Source: Pomphorhynchus laevis (taxonomy: Eukaryota; Acanthocephala; Palaeacanthocephala; Echinorhynchida; Pomphorhynchidae). Taken from it: a stretch of DNA of 64,000 bases. The notes beneath the pieces are model-generated. The model worked only from the letters and a program-made list of their open reading frames with translations. It searched no databases and was not told where the DNA came from. Numbering within the stretch: position 1 is the first letter of the stretch; the number at the start of each line of letters is the position of its first letter. The position numbers and the translations under genes were made by a program. Positions 21,855 to 32,951 of the stretch are shown here, piece by piece. The stretch covers positions 1-64,000 of the forward strand of contig WNNJ02003651.1 of NCBI GenBank assembly GCA_012934845.2, in the 5' to 3' direction.

Positions 21855-22600
21855 TTGGCAGTCACATGTTTAAGATTAAAGAAGATAGCAGTTTAACATC
21901 CTTACGTTTCACATATTAATGACCAGCTCTGAAATCTATTTCAAAATACATATTATCGTATTATCTATCAATTAATTAATTAATTATATCATTTTTGAAT
22001 TTGTTCAAATTTATTTTTAATCATTATAAAATAGCTTGATATAATACATCGAACTTTATATCAATGATTAAAGTTTTGTTTAAAATAAATGTGTGTTCAT
22101 ACTTAGTTTAAACGAATGTGTTCTAATACTTAGTATTAGAATAAAATACACCAAATATTAAATTTCATCAAAAAATACGTCATTAGCGTGTATTTGACCC
22201 CGTTGTTATGTCGAGTCGAGGAATTGGGGCCAAAACCTGGTTAATTAGCATTTCCTCCTGATGACGTCTAATCCTTCTTATGATATATCGTCCTTTATTT
22301 ATTAGTAAATTTATAACAATTAACTTTTATTTGCGTCTTAATGCCTACTTTTGATTTTAAACGTTGCTTTTGGTTGCTTATAATCAAATATTTATGTTAA
22401 GCGTGCTTGAGCATATTTTGCTTTTGCATAATACTTTAAGTAAATTCTTACAGTGGTGAAACACTTCCGTAAGAATGAAACCTGATATTGAAATAATGAT
22501 GAGAATAATAATTAAACCTGATTACATCGCAGTTCCATCTGGTGCACTCTATTCCTTAATCGAATACATCGTCTATTATTTATTAGTCAATTCATAAAAC
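21855..22600 (+). repeat. Long direct duplication, copy 1
   Basis: About 750 bases, starting TTGGCAGTCACATGTTTAAG, recur almost unchanged at 28300-29090. The second copy holds a roughly 60-base A/T segment that is absent here. Each copy contains a diverged structured module and a PLE-like tail, so it is a distinct PLE terminal-repeat subfamily or a segmental duplication. Confidence 0.85.
22133..22286 (+). ncRNA. Diverged structured PLE module, subfamily 2
   Basis: The hairpin arms change from AAATACAT/ATGTATTT to AAATACGT/GTGTATTT, keeping pairing through G-U wobbles. The first pseudoknot helix becomes GACCCC/GGGGCC with one mismatch. The second pseudoknot helix is lost because its 3' arm is deleted. 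Confidence 0.5.
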
Positions 22601-22854
22601 ACACATCAAACTTTATATCAATGATCAAAGTTTAGTTTTAAATGAATGAGTGTTCATTTACCCCATTTATTCACTGATGATCACTTATATTCTAAATTAA
22701 TATTTGTAAATTTGTTGCGTATATATTATGTGGCTGAATGTAAAATTTAGCTAATGGTAAATTTGCGAAAACTGTTTGAATTGGTGAATCGGTACTGCTA
22801 CTGTCTTTTAGTACAAAATATCGAAAGCAATATAACTATAATAAGACGTTTATA

Positions 22855-23150
22855 AAGATATGTATACAGAACTTACTAAATTAAAGCATAACTATATAAT
22901 AACAACTATTGATAAAGCTAGTAATAACTTTGTCTTCATATGCAAAAAGCTTTATTATGATATATTGATGAATGATGTTAATTATAATGATTTAAATATA
23001 AACACAACATATGAATCAAGTCAAAAAGATACACATATATATGTTATAATAATTATAACGCCTATATAACAAAAATTAAACCATCAAGTAAATATAAATA
23101 TATGGATAAAATTGAATTAATAGAATAATTAAATATTTTGATAAATCAAA
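22855..23150 (+). pseudogene. PLE RT N-terminal fragment, copy B, deleted
   Basis: The frame reads LKHNYIITTIDKASNNFVFI and CKKLYYDILM, homologous to the N-terminal block of copy A. It then jumps to the post-YDFSTLY region (THIYVII), so the KLHK and YDFSTLYTNL blocks are deleted. It ends at an inverted terminal repeat. Confidence 0.75.
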
Positions 23151-23460
23151 ATTTAATATAATTATAAACTAAACGAAACATAATAATGCTAAATCAAAAT
23201 TTAATAATTAAATAATAAAATAAATAATTGTTTTTAAATTTTCTATAATTTAAATCAAATTAAAATAAAAAATTGAAATTAAAAATAAACGTCATTTTTA
23301 TGAATTGACTAATAAAGAACAGACGTTGTGTCAGAATAAGGATTAGAGGTAATCAGGAGGAACTGCTATGCTATCAGGTTTCGGCCCCTAACTCCTCTAC
23401 CCAACATAGCAGCCGGGCCAAATACATGCTAATGATGTATTTCCTCTGATTAAATTTGAT
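23150..23460 (-). repeat. Inverted PLE terminal repeat with module inside copy B
   Basis: Tail and module are in minus orientation while coding fragments on both sides are in plus. The module core spans about 23328-23455 with GGCCCG/GGGGCC and CTGCTATG/CATAGCAG arms. Beyond it, at 23468, the closing arm appears inverted relative to other copies, so this end was rearranged. Confidence 0.7.
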
Positions 23461-23559
23461 TATATAGTATCAGAATAAGAATTAGAGGTAGTAATTAGAG
23501 GTAGTAATTTGAATGTAGTGATTTAAGTTTAGAAACAATTATTACAAGTCACTGTTCTA

Positions 23560-24770
23560 TAATGGATAAGTAGGGTATAAAAATTGAATCAGATAATAAA
23601 ACTATACCTTTATTATATTGGAATCCAAAATTACATAAAAATCCAATAAAACCTAGGTTCATATGTAGTGCGTTTAAATGTACATTAAAACCAATTTCTG
23701 TACATATGAATAAAATACTATAAGTAATTAAACACTTTAAAAAATATTGCAGGGTAATCGAAATTAATACAGGTATAAAACACTATTTCAGTATTAATTC
23801 TACAAAAGAACTTTTAGAACAGACAAAAGGAATAAATTTTAAAAACATAAATACATACGATTTTAGTACGCTTTATACAAATCCAGATTTAGCAGATATT
23901 AAAGATACATTAGAAAAATTAATTAATCTTATATTCGGAAAAAGATATACATATATATGTTATAATAATTATAACGCCTATATAACAAAAATTAAACCAT
24001 CAAGTAAATATAAATATATGGATAAAATTGAATTAAAATAATCTTTAAATATTTTGATAAATCAAAATTATTTAAAAGTAGGGACATATATATTTAGACA
24101 AGTAAAAGGTGTTCCAATGGGTGGTAATAGTAGCCAATTTTAGCTGACTTATTTTAAGTTTTATAGAATATGAATTTGTTCATAACTGTTTAAAAAATAA
24201 ATCTAAATTATATAAAGATATGAAATATATGTTTCGATATATTGATGATATATGTATATTTAATTCTAGCGATTTTTATTCAATAAGCGAACAAATTTAT
24301 TCAGGTAGCCTTATTCTTAATAAAATCAATATTAATGATAAAGAAAGTATTTATCTTGATGTGAACATTAAATTAACATGAATTAAAACTACTTTTAATT
24401 TATGTCGTAAAGATGACATATTTCTATTTACAAGAAACCTATTTTTGCATGAGCATTCATGCATATAATATAATTTATAATACATTAAATAATGAAATTT
24501 TAAGAATTGCAACAATATGTAATGATATTGGCTTTCTTCAAAATCATTTAAATAATTTAATAGATACATATTTTAAACTAGGTTACTATAAAGGCATATT
24601 TAATAGATGCATATTTTAAACTAGGTTACTATAGGGGCATATTTTTTAATATTAAAAACAAGATTTAATCTTTCAAACAAGATTACTATAAAAATACCAT
24701 CAAACAGAAAATAGTAAAATATATACATCAACACAATAATATAAAAAATAAATTAAAAATCATTAGCTAA
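23560..24770 (+). pseudogene. Penelope-like RT, copy B main body
   Basis: Heavily mutated plus-strand homologue of copy A. Recognisable blocks in order are PLLYWNPKLHKNPIKPRFIC, NTYDFSTLYTNPDLADIKDT, VPMGGNSS, RYIDDICIFN, the HEHS/NTLNNEILRIATICNDIGF segment and the terminal lysine-rich helix. Many stops and several indels prevent translation. The carboxyl end is duplicated (about 24585-24640) and followed by a short-unit array TTAGCTAAAAATTT. Confidence 0.8.
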
Positions 24771-24789
24771 AAATTTTTAGCTAATAAAT

Positions 24790-25015
24790 TTTTAGCTAAT
24801 AAAGCGGATTCTTGAGCATGAACGAGGTGAGTCAGTCAATAGTGAACGTTCAGACGATGATGAAGTTCGGAGGAGAATCTTTATTGAATAACGCTGCGAT
24901 AAGTATAGGAGGGCCAAAGAGTTACTCCAACACTCCCCAACCGCGTCGGCGATGACCTCGTATTGTAACGAACAATTAATATTTGGGACCCAATTATGGG
25001 TAACCCACAATTTTT
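24790..25015 (+). other. Unassigned coding-like insert
   Basis: Between the end of PLE copy B and its terminal repeat is a GC-richer stretch whose plus strand reads ILEHERGESVNSERSDDDEV, then CDKYRRAKELLQHSPTASA, with one stop. It is unlike the PLE and I cannot assign it. It may be a foreign fragment captured at the element end. Confidence 0.3.
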
Positions 25016-25067
25016 AACTTGTAATTATTTGATTAAGAATTATTATAGATAATAAATAATATACTTT

Positions 25068-25215
25068 GTATTAGAATAAGATACTATATAATCAAATTTC
25101 ATCAGAGGATATAACACGTATTTGGCTTCGCTGCTATGTTGGGTAGAAGAGTTAGGGTCCGAAACCTGAAAGCATAGCAGTTCCTCCTGATGACCTCTAA
25201 TCCTTATTCTGATAC
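25068..25215 (+). ncRNA. Structured PLE module, copy B 3' end
   Basis: Closing arms GTATTAGAATAAG and CTTATTCTGATAC and the second pseudoknot helix CTGCTATG/CATAGCAG (with one flanking change) are intact. The hairpin and the first pseudoknot helix carry mutations. It lies downstream of the copy B coding body in the same orientation, like the other copies. Confidence 0.6.
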
Positions 25216-25400
25216 AACGTCTGTTATTTATTAGTCAATTCATAGCAACTAAATTTTATTTTAAATTTCATTTTTTTTATTTTAGGTTGATCTAAATTAT
25301 AAAAAATCTTATAACAATTATTTTATTATTAAATTATTTAATTTTGATTTAGCATTATTATGTTTTGTTTATTTTATAATTATATTAAATACATCGTCTC
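25216..25400 (+). repeat. PLE terminal-repeat tail
   Basis: The tail TGTTATTTATTAGTCAATTC followed by an A/T tract ends at TCAGTTAGCTGATTTGA, the same terminus seen at 19540 and 36660 in inverse orientation. Confidence 0.7.
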
Positions 25401-26055
25401 AGTTAGCTGATTTGATGTTTGAATAGTCCTATGCAAAATAGTTAATGGCCTTACAACGTAATTTAATTTCTTTTTCGGAAAAATGTCCTGAATTATTTTT
25501 CAATATTCTAACTTTTAAAGGTCAGGCAGTTTCTCTACATTAATAAGTCAGATAAGCGGATCCGTAACCTCAAATGATAAAGGTTTCGTTTGATGCGATC
25601 TATCTCGTTTTGTAACAAATTTGTATAAATTGATATTTTGCAATTTAAATACAAGATTTTTATCTATCAATGAATAGCTTTCCGTCTACAATTCATGCTT
25701 ACAGCAAATGCTTTCAACAAAATATAGATAGATCATGTTCTGTTTCTCATTTATAACTACTTGCATATTTGTTTGACATCGATATCAAGTTCTTTATTTC
25801 AATAAATATTTCCCTCATTTCTTACCGTTTAAATTTTAAAGGGAAAGAATAAAATAAATTAAAGTAATCATAGTTAAGCGCTAATTGAAGGTGCTTTGAA
25901 TGAGTACATTTTTGTGATTTACTTAGTAAACTAAGATCGTTTATTTTTGAGTTTAGTCGATTTTTTTAAATATTAAGGATTATTTCAGCATTACTAATAA
26001 CAACAACAATTTCTTTACAAGAAAATACAAATAATATACAAGATTTTTCCTGTCA
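25401..26055. other. Spacer without recognised features
   Basis: A/T-rich, no coding frames of note and no strong inverted repeats. Confidence 0.5.
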
Positions 26056-26165
26056 ACCACTGGTCCGGGTAGCCGTCATGGAGGGCTACCTCTGGTCATG
26101 GAGGTAGCCATGACCTCTGGAGGTAGCCATGACCATGGAGGTAGCCACGAACTCTGGTCATGGAG
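26056..26165. repeat. Degenerate tandem repeat in a retroelement 3' region
   Basis: Four to five imperfect units based on GGAGGTAGCCATGACCTCT (unit about 20-30 bases) end exactly where the antisense RT tail begins, so they probably formed the 3' UTR of that element. Confidence 0.75.
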
Positions 26166-26856
26166 GCAGTGCACGAATCAAACGACTCCAGTCATTGCGA
26201 TCCTGGGCAACAGACCAGAGTTCTCTTTCTGATAGCCCAAGGCGGTCTTCGGCGAGTTTCCACCGATATCGAGGTCTACCTCGATGTCTCTTTCCAGAGA
26301 GTCCGGTCTGGAAAACCCTCCAAGGAAGGCGATCTCTAGACATCCTCAGAACGTGTCCTAGCCGACTCAGCTGACTTTCTTCGATGTGAAGAAGCAGCGA
26401 CTTTACTCTGAGTCTATCCCGGATGACCAAATTCCTAACATGATATCTTAGGCTAATGCCGGCCACACCGCGAAGGAACCTCATTTCGATCGCTTGTATC
26501 CGATATATTATCCTTTCGGTCATAACCCAAAGCTCATGACCATAGGTTAAGATAGGAACGAAGATTGCGTGGTAAACCGAAAGCTTCGCCCGAAGACTCA
26601 ACTTCCGCTTCACCACGACAGACCTGTACAAAGAACGGATTGTTGCGTTATCTGCACAAATCCGCTTCTCAATCTCCCCGATGTTCCTGATGTACCTTGG
26701 GAACAATACCCCAAGATACTTGAAATCCTCCACATCCGGAAGAATCGTTTCCCCAATCTGGATTGACATTGGCACCTTAATCCGAGCGTTACCAATAAAC
26801 AATATAAAAATAGAACGTTTTATATTCAAAATTGAAGGTGATTTGAATAAGTGCAT
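26158..26856 (-). pseudogene. APE-type non-LTR RT C-terminal domain (RTE-like)
   Basis: A 232-codon minus-strand frame without stops encodes the carboxyl part of a non-LTR RT: FKYLGVLFP, IEKRI, LSLRAKLSVYHAIFVPILTY followed by GHELWV, IQAIEMRFLRGVAGIS, LRVKSLLLHIEESQLSRLGH followed by VLRM, GRPRYRW and DRNDWSRLIRALPP. This is the post-catalytic thumb and tail shared by RTE/Rex-like elements. The catalytic palm is absent (5' truncation). The preserved frame implies a recent insertion. A shorter, degraded relative lies at 57640-57790. Confidence 0.8.
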
Positions 26857-26859
26857 TTC

Positions 26860-28287
26860 TCTAATTAAATTAGTTTAATTAATTTAAATAGTTGATCCTT
26901 AAAATTGTAGTAGTAAAAAAGTTACATTTGAATATAAAGCGTTGTTCTGTCCTTATTTGTTTCATGGACCTTCGACAAATATATCAAGTTATATCAAGTT
27001 AAAATAAAAAATTGAAATTTAAAACGAAAATAAATTTTTATGAATTAATTAATTAATAACATACGCTGTATTAGAATCAGCATAAAAGATCATCGGGAGT
27101 CATAGAGGCTATTATAGGTCATTAGAGGTCATCTAATAAGGATTAGAGCTCATCAATTTTTATCACGATCTCGAGTTTCAAAATTTGAATTTTAATATTG
27201 AAAATTAAAAAATAAACTAATAAAATTAATTAAACTTAATAAATATTTTGCGTTGCTCATTAGCAATTAACGCAATATCGTACTGCAAATGAATGACAAT
27301 TGTAATTCCATTTTGATTTAAGCAATGTGATACTCATATATTGGATTTAAATAGATATAAAATGCTTGTTTCTGTATTTATTTTCAATTCATTAATTTAA
27401 GCGGCTATCTTTGATAAGCCACTGCTATCTGACATTATATGCTACAACAAATATATCTATTTCAACATGTTGACAGTAAATCAACAGTTGATATACAATG
27501 TGTTGCTATTTATAAAATTGCTCGATTTTTATCAGATTTACTGTAGCTAGTTTGGATGTAGCCAACGACCACTTGACAGCAGTAAATACAACAATTTGAC
27601 TTTGTCTAGTAAATCTTGTTCTTAAATGATAGTTTTATTATAGATAAATGTTTTCCTTCTTTAAAAAGGAACACAACGCTCAACATCAGAGTGGCTGCGA
27701 AAATAAAAACATTTCTCAAAGTCATAAAAAGTCTACCTGCCAATTGGGGTCTACTGATAATCAGACGCGATCAACAAACGATAAATCTTCTTCAAGACGC
27801 TCTTCGCTTGCACTCCTGACAGTAAGTAGTATAAATGCATATCGTATCTTTATTTGCGAATGATTCATTTTTCTAAATGTTTCTTATCTCTTCAAAACAA
27901 GTTGTCATTATTCACTATTTCATATTTCGACAACTTGGAGAGAATACATTGATGTAATGAAACATATTCGTAGTTAGCTATTTAGTAAAATGAAATAACT
28001 GCTGCTTTTTATATTTAAATAATGTCATCACATGCCTGTAAATAAAACAATTGCTATGCACGTATTTTGTTCAGTTAATGTTTTACTATAAAAGTATGAC
28101 AAGAAAGGTAAGTATAATATAAAAATGCAATTTTCAAACAAAATACATATTATGGATATGCAAATTGATTTTGTTTTTAACTTGAATAACTTAAGCGGAA
28201 ACAAAAATATATTTCTGGAATGCGATTATAATCACTTTCGTATCGGATGTGACTGCCAACACTATTTGTATACACTAGTTGTATGTG
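26860..28287. other. Spacer with PLE module remnants
   Basis: At about 27050-27160 fragments of the PLE tail and module arms (ATTAGAGGTCATC repeated) are recognisable. Frames at 27616-27863 have no family resemblance. The rest is A/T-rich. Confidence 0.5.
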
Positions 28288-29100
28288 ACTGCCAACACTA
28301 ATTGGCAGTCACATGTTTAAGATTAAAGAAGATAGCAGTTTAACATCCTTACGTTTCACAGATTAATGACCAGCTCTGAAATCTATTTCAAAATACATAT
28401 TATCGTATTATCTATCAATTTAATTAATTAATTATATCATTTTTGAATTTGTTCAAATTTATTTTTAATCATTATAAAATAGCTTGATATAATACATCGA
28501 ACTTTATATCAATGATTAAAGTTTTGTTTAAAATAAATGAGTGTTCATACTTAGTTTAAATGAATGTGTTCTAATACTTAGTATTAGAATAAAATACACC
28601 AAATATTAAATTTCATCAAAAAATACGTCATTAGCGTGTATTTGACCCCGTTGTTATGTCGAGTCGAGGAATTGTGGCCGAAACCTGATTAATTAGCATT
28701 TCCTCCTGATGACGTCTAATCCTTCTTATGATATATCGTCCTTTATTTATTAGTAAATTTATAACAATTAACTTTTATTTTAAATTTCAATTTTAAATTT
28801 TATCGTTATACGAATCTTAAATATTATTTATAAAATCGTCGTAATGCCTACTTTTGATTTTAAACGTTGCTTTTGGTTGCTTATTATCAAATATTTATGT
28901 TAAGCGTGCTTGAGCATATTTTGCTTTTGCATAATACTTTAAGTAAATTCTTACAGTGGTGAAACACTTCCGTAAGAATGAAACCTGATATTGAAATAAT
29001 GATGAGAATAATAATTAAACCTGATTACATCGCAGTTCCATCTGGTGCACTCTATTCCTTAATCGAATACATCGTCTATTATTTATTAGTCGATTTATAA
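28288..29100 (+). repeat. Long direct duplication, copy 2
   Basis: Near-identical to 21855-22600, with a roughly 60-base A/T insertion at about 28787-28845. A short repeat of TATGTGACTGCCAACACTA precedes it. The two copies lie about 6.4 kb apart in the same orientation. Confidence 0.85.
28581..28746 (+). ncRNA. Diverged structured PLE module, second copy of subfamily 2
   Basis: Sequence and pairing are like 22133-22286, including the wobble-preserving hairpin arms AAATACGT/GTGTATTT. Confidence 0.5.
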
Positions 29101-29740
29101 AAATTGACTTTTATTTTAAATTTCAATTATAAAGTTTAACTTGATATAAATATTAATTGTATAAAATATTATATAATTATTTATTATTTATCTTTATTTT
29201 TATTTATATATAATATCTTATTATATATTGTATTAAAGTTTATATGATTGTTAATAGGTATCTCTAATTGTCATTAGATTGTAAACAATGCGAATAGACA
29301 TTATTATTTATTTTACATTTTTGATCCAATATGCCGACGGCACGTGGACACACCATTATCAAGGATTATTCAATCTGAAAATAAAAAACAATTAAAAGTT
29401 GCACAAAAAAATCAATAGTACACATTAATCGCTATCTATAATAATAGTAAAAATTGTCCAGTTATTCTTCGAGGATTTAAGGTCTGCTTTATTAGCTGAA
29501 ATGATCCTATCCTCAATGAGGCTAATGTAAATCGCCTCAATTATTTTTCTTTTATAAGCTTCAACTTAAGCGAAATTTTTTTAAGGATAATAAATAATAT
29601 ACTTTGTGTTTGAATAAGATTCTAGATCATATCAGATAACTCATTCTACGTATTTTAAACTAAATATAAATAAATATAAAGAATGAATAAATTTGTTAAT
29701 TTTTCAGTCAAAATACAATGTTCAAAAGAATCACAAGTCA
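29100..29740. other. PLE tail and AT-rich spacer
   Basis: 29090-29235 is another copy of the PLE tail (AAATTGACTTTTATTTTAAA and downstream A/T tract). No gene is seen in the rest. Confidence 0.55.
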
Positions 29741-29741
29741 A

Positions 29742-32700
29742 TTAAAAATTTACCAATAGTTTTTCCGCCATCGACACCACAACGCAAACAGCGTTCCCTT
29801 GCTGGAGAGCTACGCTCAGCTGCTGGATCAGATAGCTACTTGCTTTTGCGCAGTCTGTTGTTCTTTTCAGCATGTGATCAGGCGCGCGATGAAAGCTTTT
29901 GTTGATGGGCCGTATGCACCGAATGCTTCGACCGAAACCAGCTGAAATTCGTATATTCCCTGGTCGTTGCATGCATATTTTGTGGTTTCTCTTGTTTGGG
30001 CGAGTCCGGCCACCTCTCTGGCACCGGCAGCTTCGTACATAGCGTAGCTATGGCCATAGCTACGCTAGCGGCCGTATTATTGAGACATGTGAAGTCCCAC
30101 ACCAGGTTGAGGCCGCCGGTTCATAGCACTAACAAACAACCATCAAAACTCTTGCCCTCATCACGCGCAAGGCCACTCGGCTCTAAGCGGCATGGTATTT
30201 CAGCCCAACAGAGCGCTTGTTGCAGTAGCTTGTTTAATTTTGCATGTCGAGAATGTAGAGTTTTGATCTGTTTACAGTCAAGTGCGTGGTGGCCGAACAA
30301 TCTGACTTGTCGCCACACATATGAACTATCTAGCGATAGGAATACCTAGCCGCATGCCAACCGATATTGTAAAAGTTGTGTCCTCCATGAGGGTGCCAAC
30401 CGCTGTGATCGGCAGTTCTGCAGAAAGGCCCTAGACTCAGGTGTAGACACCGCTAACAAGCGGGATCTGTCCCTTGTTGTTCCACTGTTCTGTAGAAGAC
30501 ATTGAAACTTGGCGACATGTCGTAGCTCGGTCCATTGTCCTTGAGTGTTTAGGTCCGACAGAACCGGAGATAACGGACATGACGACCGTTAATCGACTGC
30601 GATTGCGAAAAGTGGATCTGCCCAACCGTACGCATTAAGACTGCATCTCCCTAGCAGCCGTCCCGTCAGATCGTTTTGTCTGGACAGAGATGAGTAGAAT
30701 GCTGGAATGACCGTTTCGCTAGTAAGGGATATTCTGATCCCACTGAGATTGATTGGTAGAGTTGCCTGGGACCAGGCATGGTCGGTTAATTTTAAGATAA
30801 GAATACTCGACAGTATAGAATGTAACACATCATCGTGATCATTTAATCGAGTGCTTAGAAAACAAGTACAGCATCGGAATAGGTACGACATCTTAGAAAG
30901 GCTAAGGCATCTACGCAGAAGAATCAATGCGTCTTGCCGGGCTTAACAGGAAAGACGCTCTTGTGCTAAGCGTAACTCTTCTATTGCTGAGTTCAATGCG
31001 GCATCCAATGACGCCACGGTTCCGCTGATGGGCACTCCTAGCAAATATACATCCCTACGCCCCACGACTACAGCATCCGGTAGGACTGAAAGAAGAAGAC
31101 CCTGAACGGCTGGGTCATCTCGCATTTAGCGGTATTTAGTTTTAAACCCAAAGACGCTGCTCCTTCAGATATCATAAGGACGTCCTTGACCAAGGTCACG
31201 CTGTCTCCTCCAATTGTTCCGTCATCGAGATACCAGACGGATAGGCTCGATGTGTATGATGCCACTAAATTGTGTATCGCTAGCGAAAACGTCAAAGCGC
31301 TGTCCTTGTTGAGGATTGTCAAAGGGCGATTCTTGTTGATCGCCTTCTTCTGATCAGATATGCCGGTTTCCCATCAACAGTAGACTTGGTTGATCGTAGC
31401 CTGCTCGCACGAACGGGAAAATGCCTGGAATATACCGTTGTGTGCAGTTTAAAACGGCATCGTCGCTTTTTGTATCGAAGGCATTTTCAAAATCCAGTTT
31501 TACGAGTCCTTGATTACCGGTCAGTCCATTTTTTATGAAACATCGAGCCGCTTGAGTGGCCGCTTCCATTCCTCCAGAAACGCCTATGCCCTGTAGGTAG
31601 GGTAATAAGTGATCAGCTAAAGTTTTGGAAATATACGAGCACACTATTCTCCCGATTGCGATTGGTCTGATTCCGCCTGACTTTGTCCGCAACGGAATAA
31701 GACGCGACCCGCAAAAATATTTGCTCACGTCGCGCGGTACCGCACCAGTCAATATCAGAAGTAAAAATTTGCATATGTTTTCGACCAATCTTTTACCGGA
31801 GACCCCGCTTGAGGGGCCCGTCAGATCCTCTAGATGAAGTAATGTCAGGCCATCGACACCACCTGATAAAAGCATTAGGAAATAAGCGGATAGCCCGCAC
31901 GACCGCATCGCATGTGATTATTGATGGATCGCAAAGAAGTTGAACTGGGTTGGCGGTTTTGGCGAGGTACTGGGAAGGCAATGCTCATAGTTAGTTGATT
32001 GAACGACCTTCGTGCTGGATGTTTCTCGCAAAGTTGATCAAACTTAATATCGTCCAGCTGGACAACCTAATCGTTGCTGCCGAGCTACCGCATTTCGTCC
32101 TCTAACTTCTCCGAAACAGTCTTCGCAACCACTCCTCAGATGGCGTATCACTGTGTGTTGGGCGATAGTTTGCCTCATACAAAATATGATTCGCTGCGGC
32201 TGACACTAAGAACGAGTTGCACGCTTCCTTGATAAGATTTGCAAGACTTGTTTTGGCACAGTCTTTCCTTGTCTTGATGGGAAGTCTCAGCACATTTTTA
32301 CCGAAACACAGAAACCTGCCCCAGGATTCACTGTTGGACTGACTGCACACGATACCAGACAATAGGAGCGACAAATGTTCAATCACTGCGGAACGCGCTT
32401 CGCGTCAAATGCGCGAGCAATTCGCAATAGTGTATTCGTTCTTTGCTATACATCGTACTCGCCACAATCATTAATGTGGCCCACCGCCTCGGAAATGTCA
32501 GTTGTATATTGGTCTATCCCGATCTCATTTGCAGGCAGAGCACTGTTCGCAGAAGGTTAACCAGATCCCGGACATTCGAGAGCGGGTCCATGTTTCTGAA
32601 GGAGTTCACATATTGTAGCTGCGAATAATCTGAAGCAGACAGCGCAGCGCTCTTGGCGAGCACGTTTCCGCTGCCGAAACATAGCTGGATCAGGAAACCA

Positions 32701-32951
32701 CTCTGTATTCTCCCCTGATTGCACATGACCAGACCGACCATTCGGTTGTTCGACCACTCGATTAGCCTTTATGACTCGGCCAGAAGTAAATTACCAGCTG
32801 TATCCGAGATGACAACGGTATCTAGTTGTACGCCCACACTAATTGCTCTTGTAATTGGTTCGAGTAGACCATTCGGTTCAATACTCAATTTGGGAACATC
32901 GACAACTATGTGACGCGATAAAGGACAATGTACAATCGATTTAGACGCCAC
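29742..32951 (-). pseudogene. RLE-type non-LTR retrotransposon, long but heavily decayed
   Basis: Minus-strand blocks appear in the correct order for a whole element. N-terminal finger RCAVCFRLFAATICELLQKH with CPGSG lies near 32600. The pre-RT segment SESWGRFLCFGKNVLRLP is in 32386-32102. The RT has SGGIRPIAIGRIV and LVKLDFENAFD in 31908-31354, and a catalytic YLDDGT block with ASLGLKLNTAKCE in 31322-31068. LLGVPI is in 31125-30943. The knuckle and endonuclease read RLFGHHALDC, then SRHAKLNKLLQQAL and LEPSGLARDEGKSFDG in 30318-30121. WDFTCLNNTAAS is in 30102-29878, and the terminal VALQQGNAVCVVVSM in 29972-29742. At least six frame changes and stops occur. It is a different subfamily (YLDD, C2H2-like finger) from the elements at 1-3.3 and 7.8-10 kb (YADD, Cys cluster). 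Confidence 0.85.
30040..30067. repeat. Perfect 28-bp palindrome
   Basis: TAGCGTAGCTATGG is followed directly by its exact complement. The homologous sequence at 52330-52350 has only ATAGCGTAGCTAGCGGCC, so the palindrome arose here by a local inverted duplication of about 17 bases. Confidence 0.9.

Noticed and set aside
29693-30349. Plus-strand frames at 29.7-30.4 kb as a separate gene.
   Set aside because: The minus strand carries the RLE endonuclease blocks in order; the plus frames have no family resemblance.
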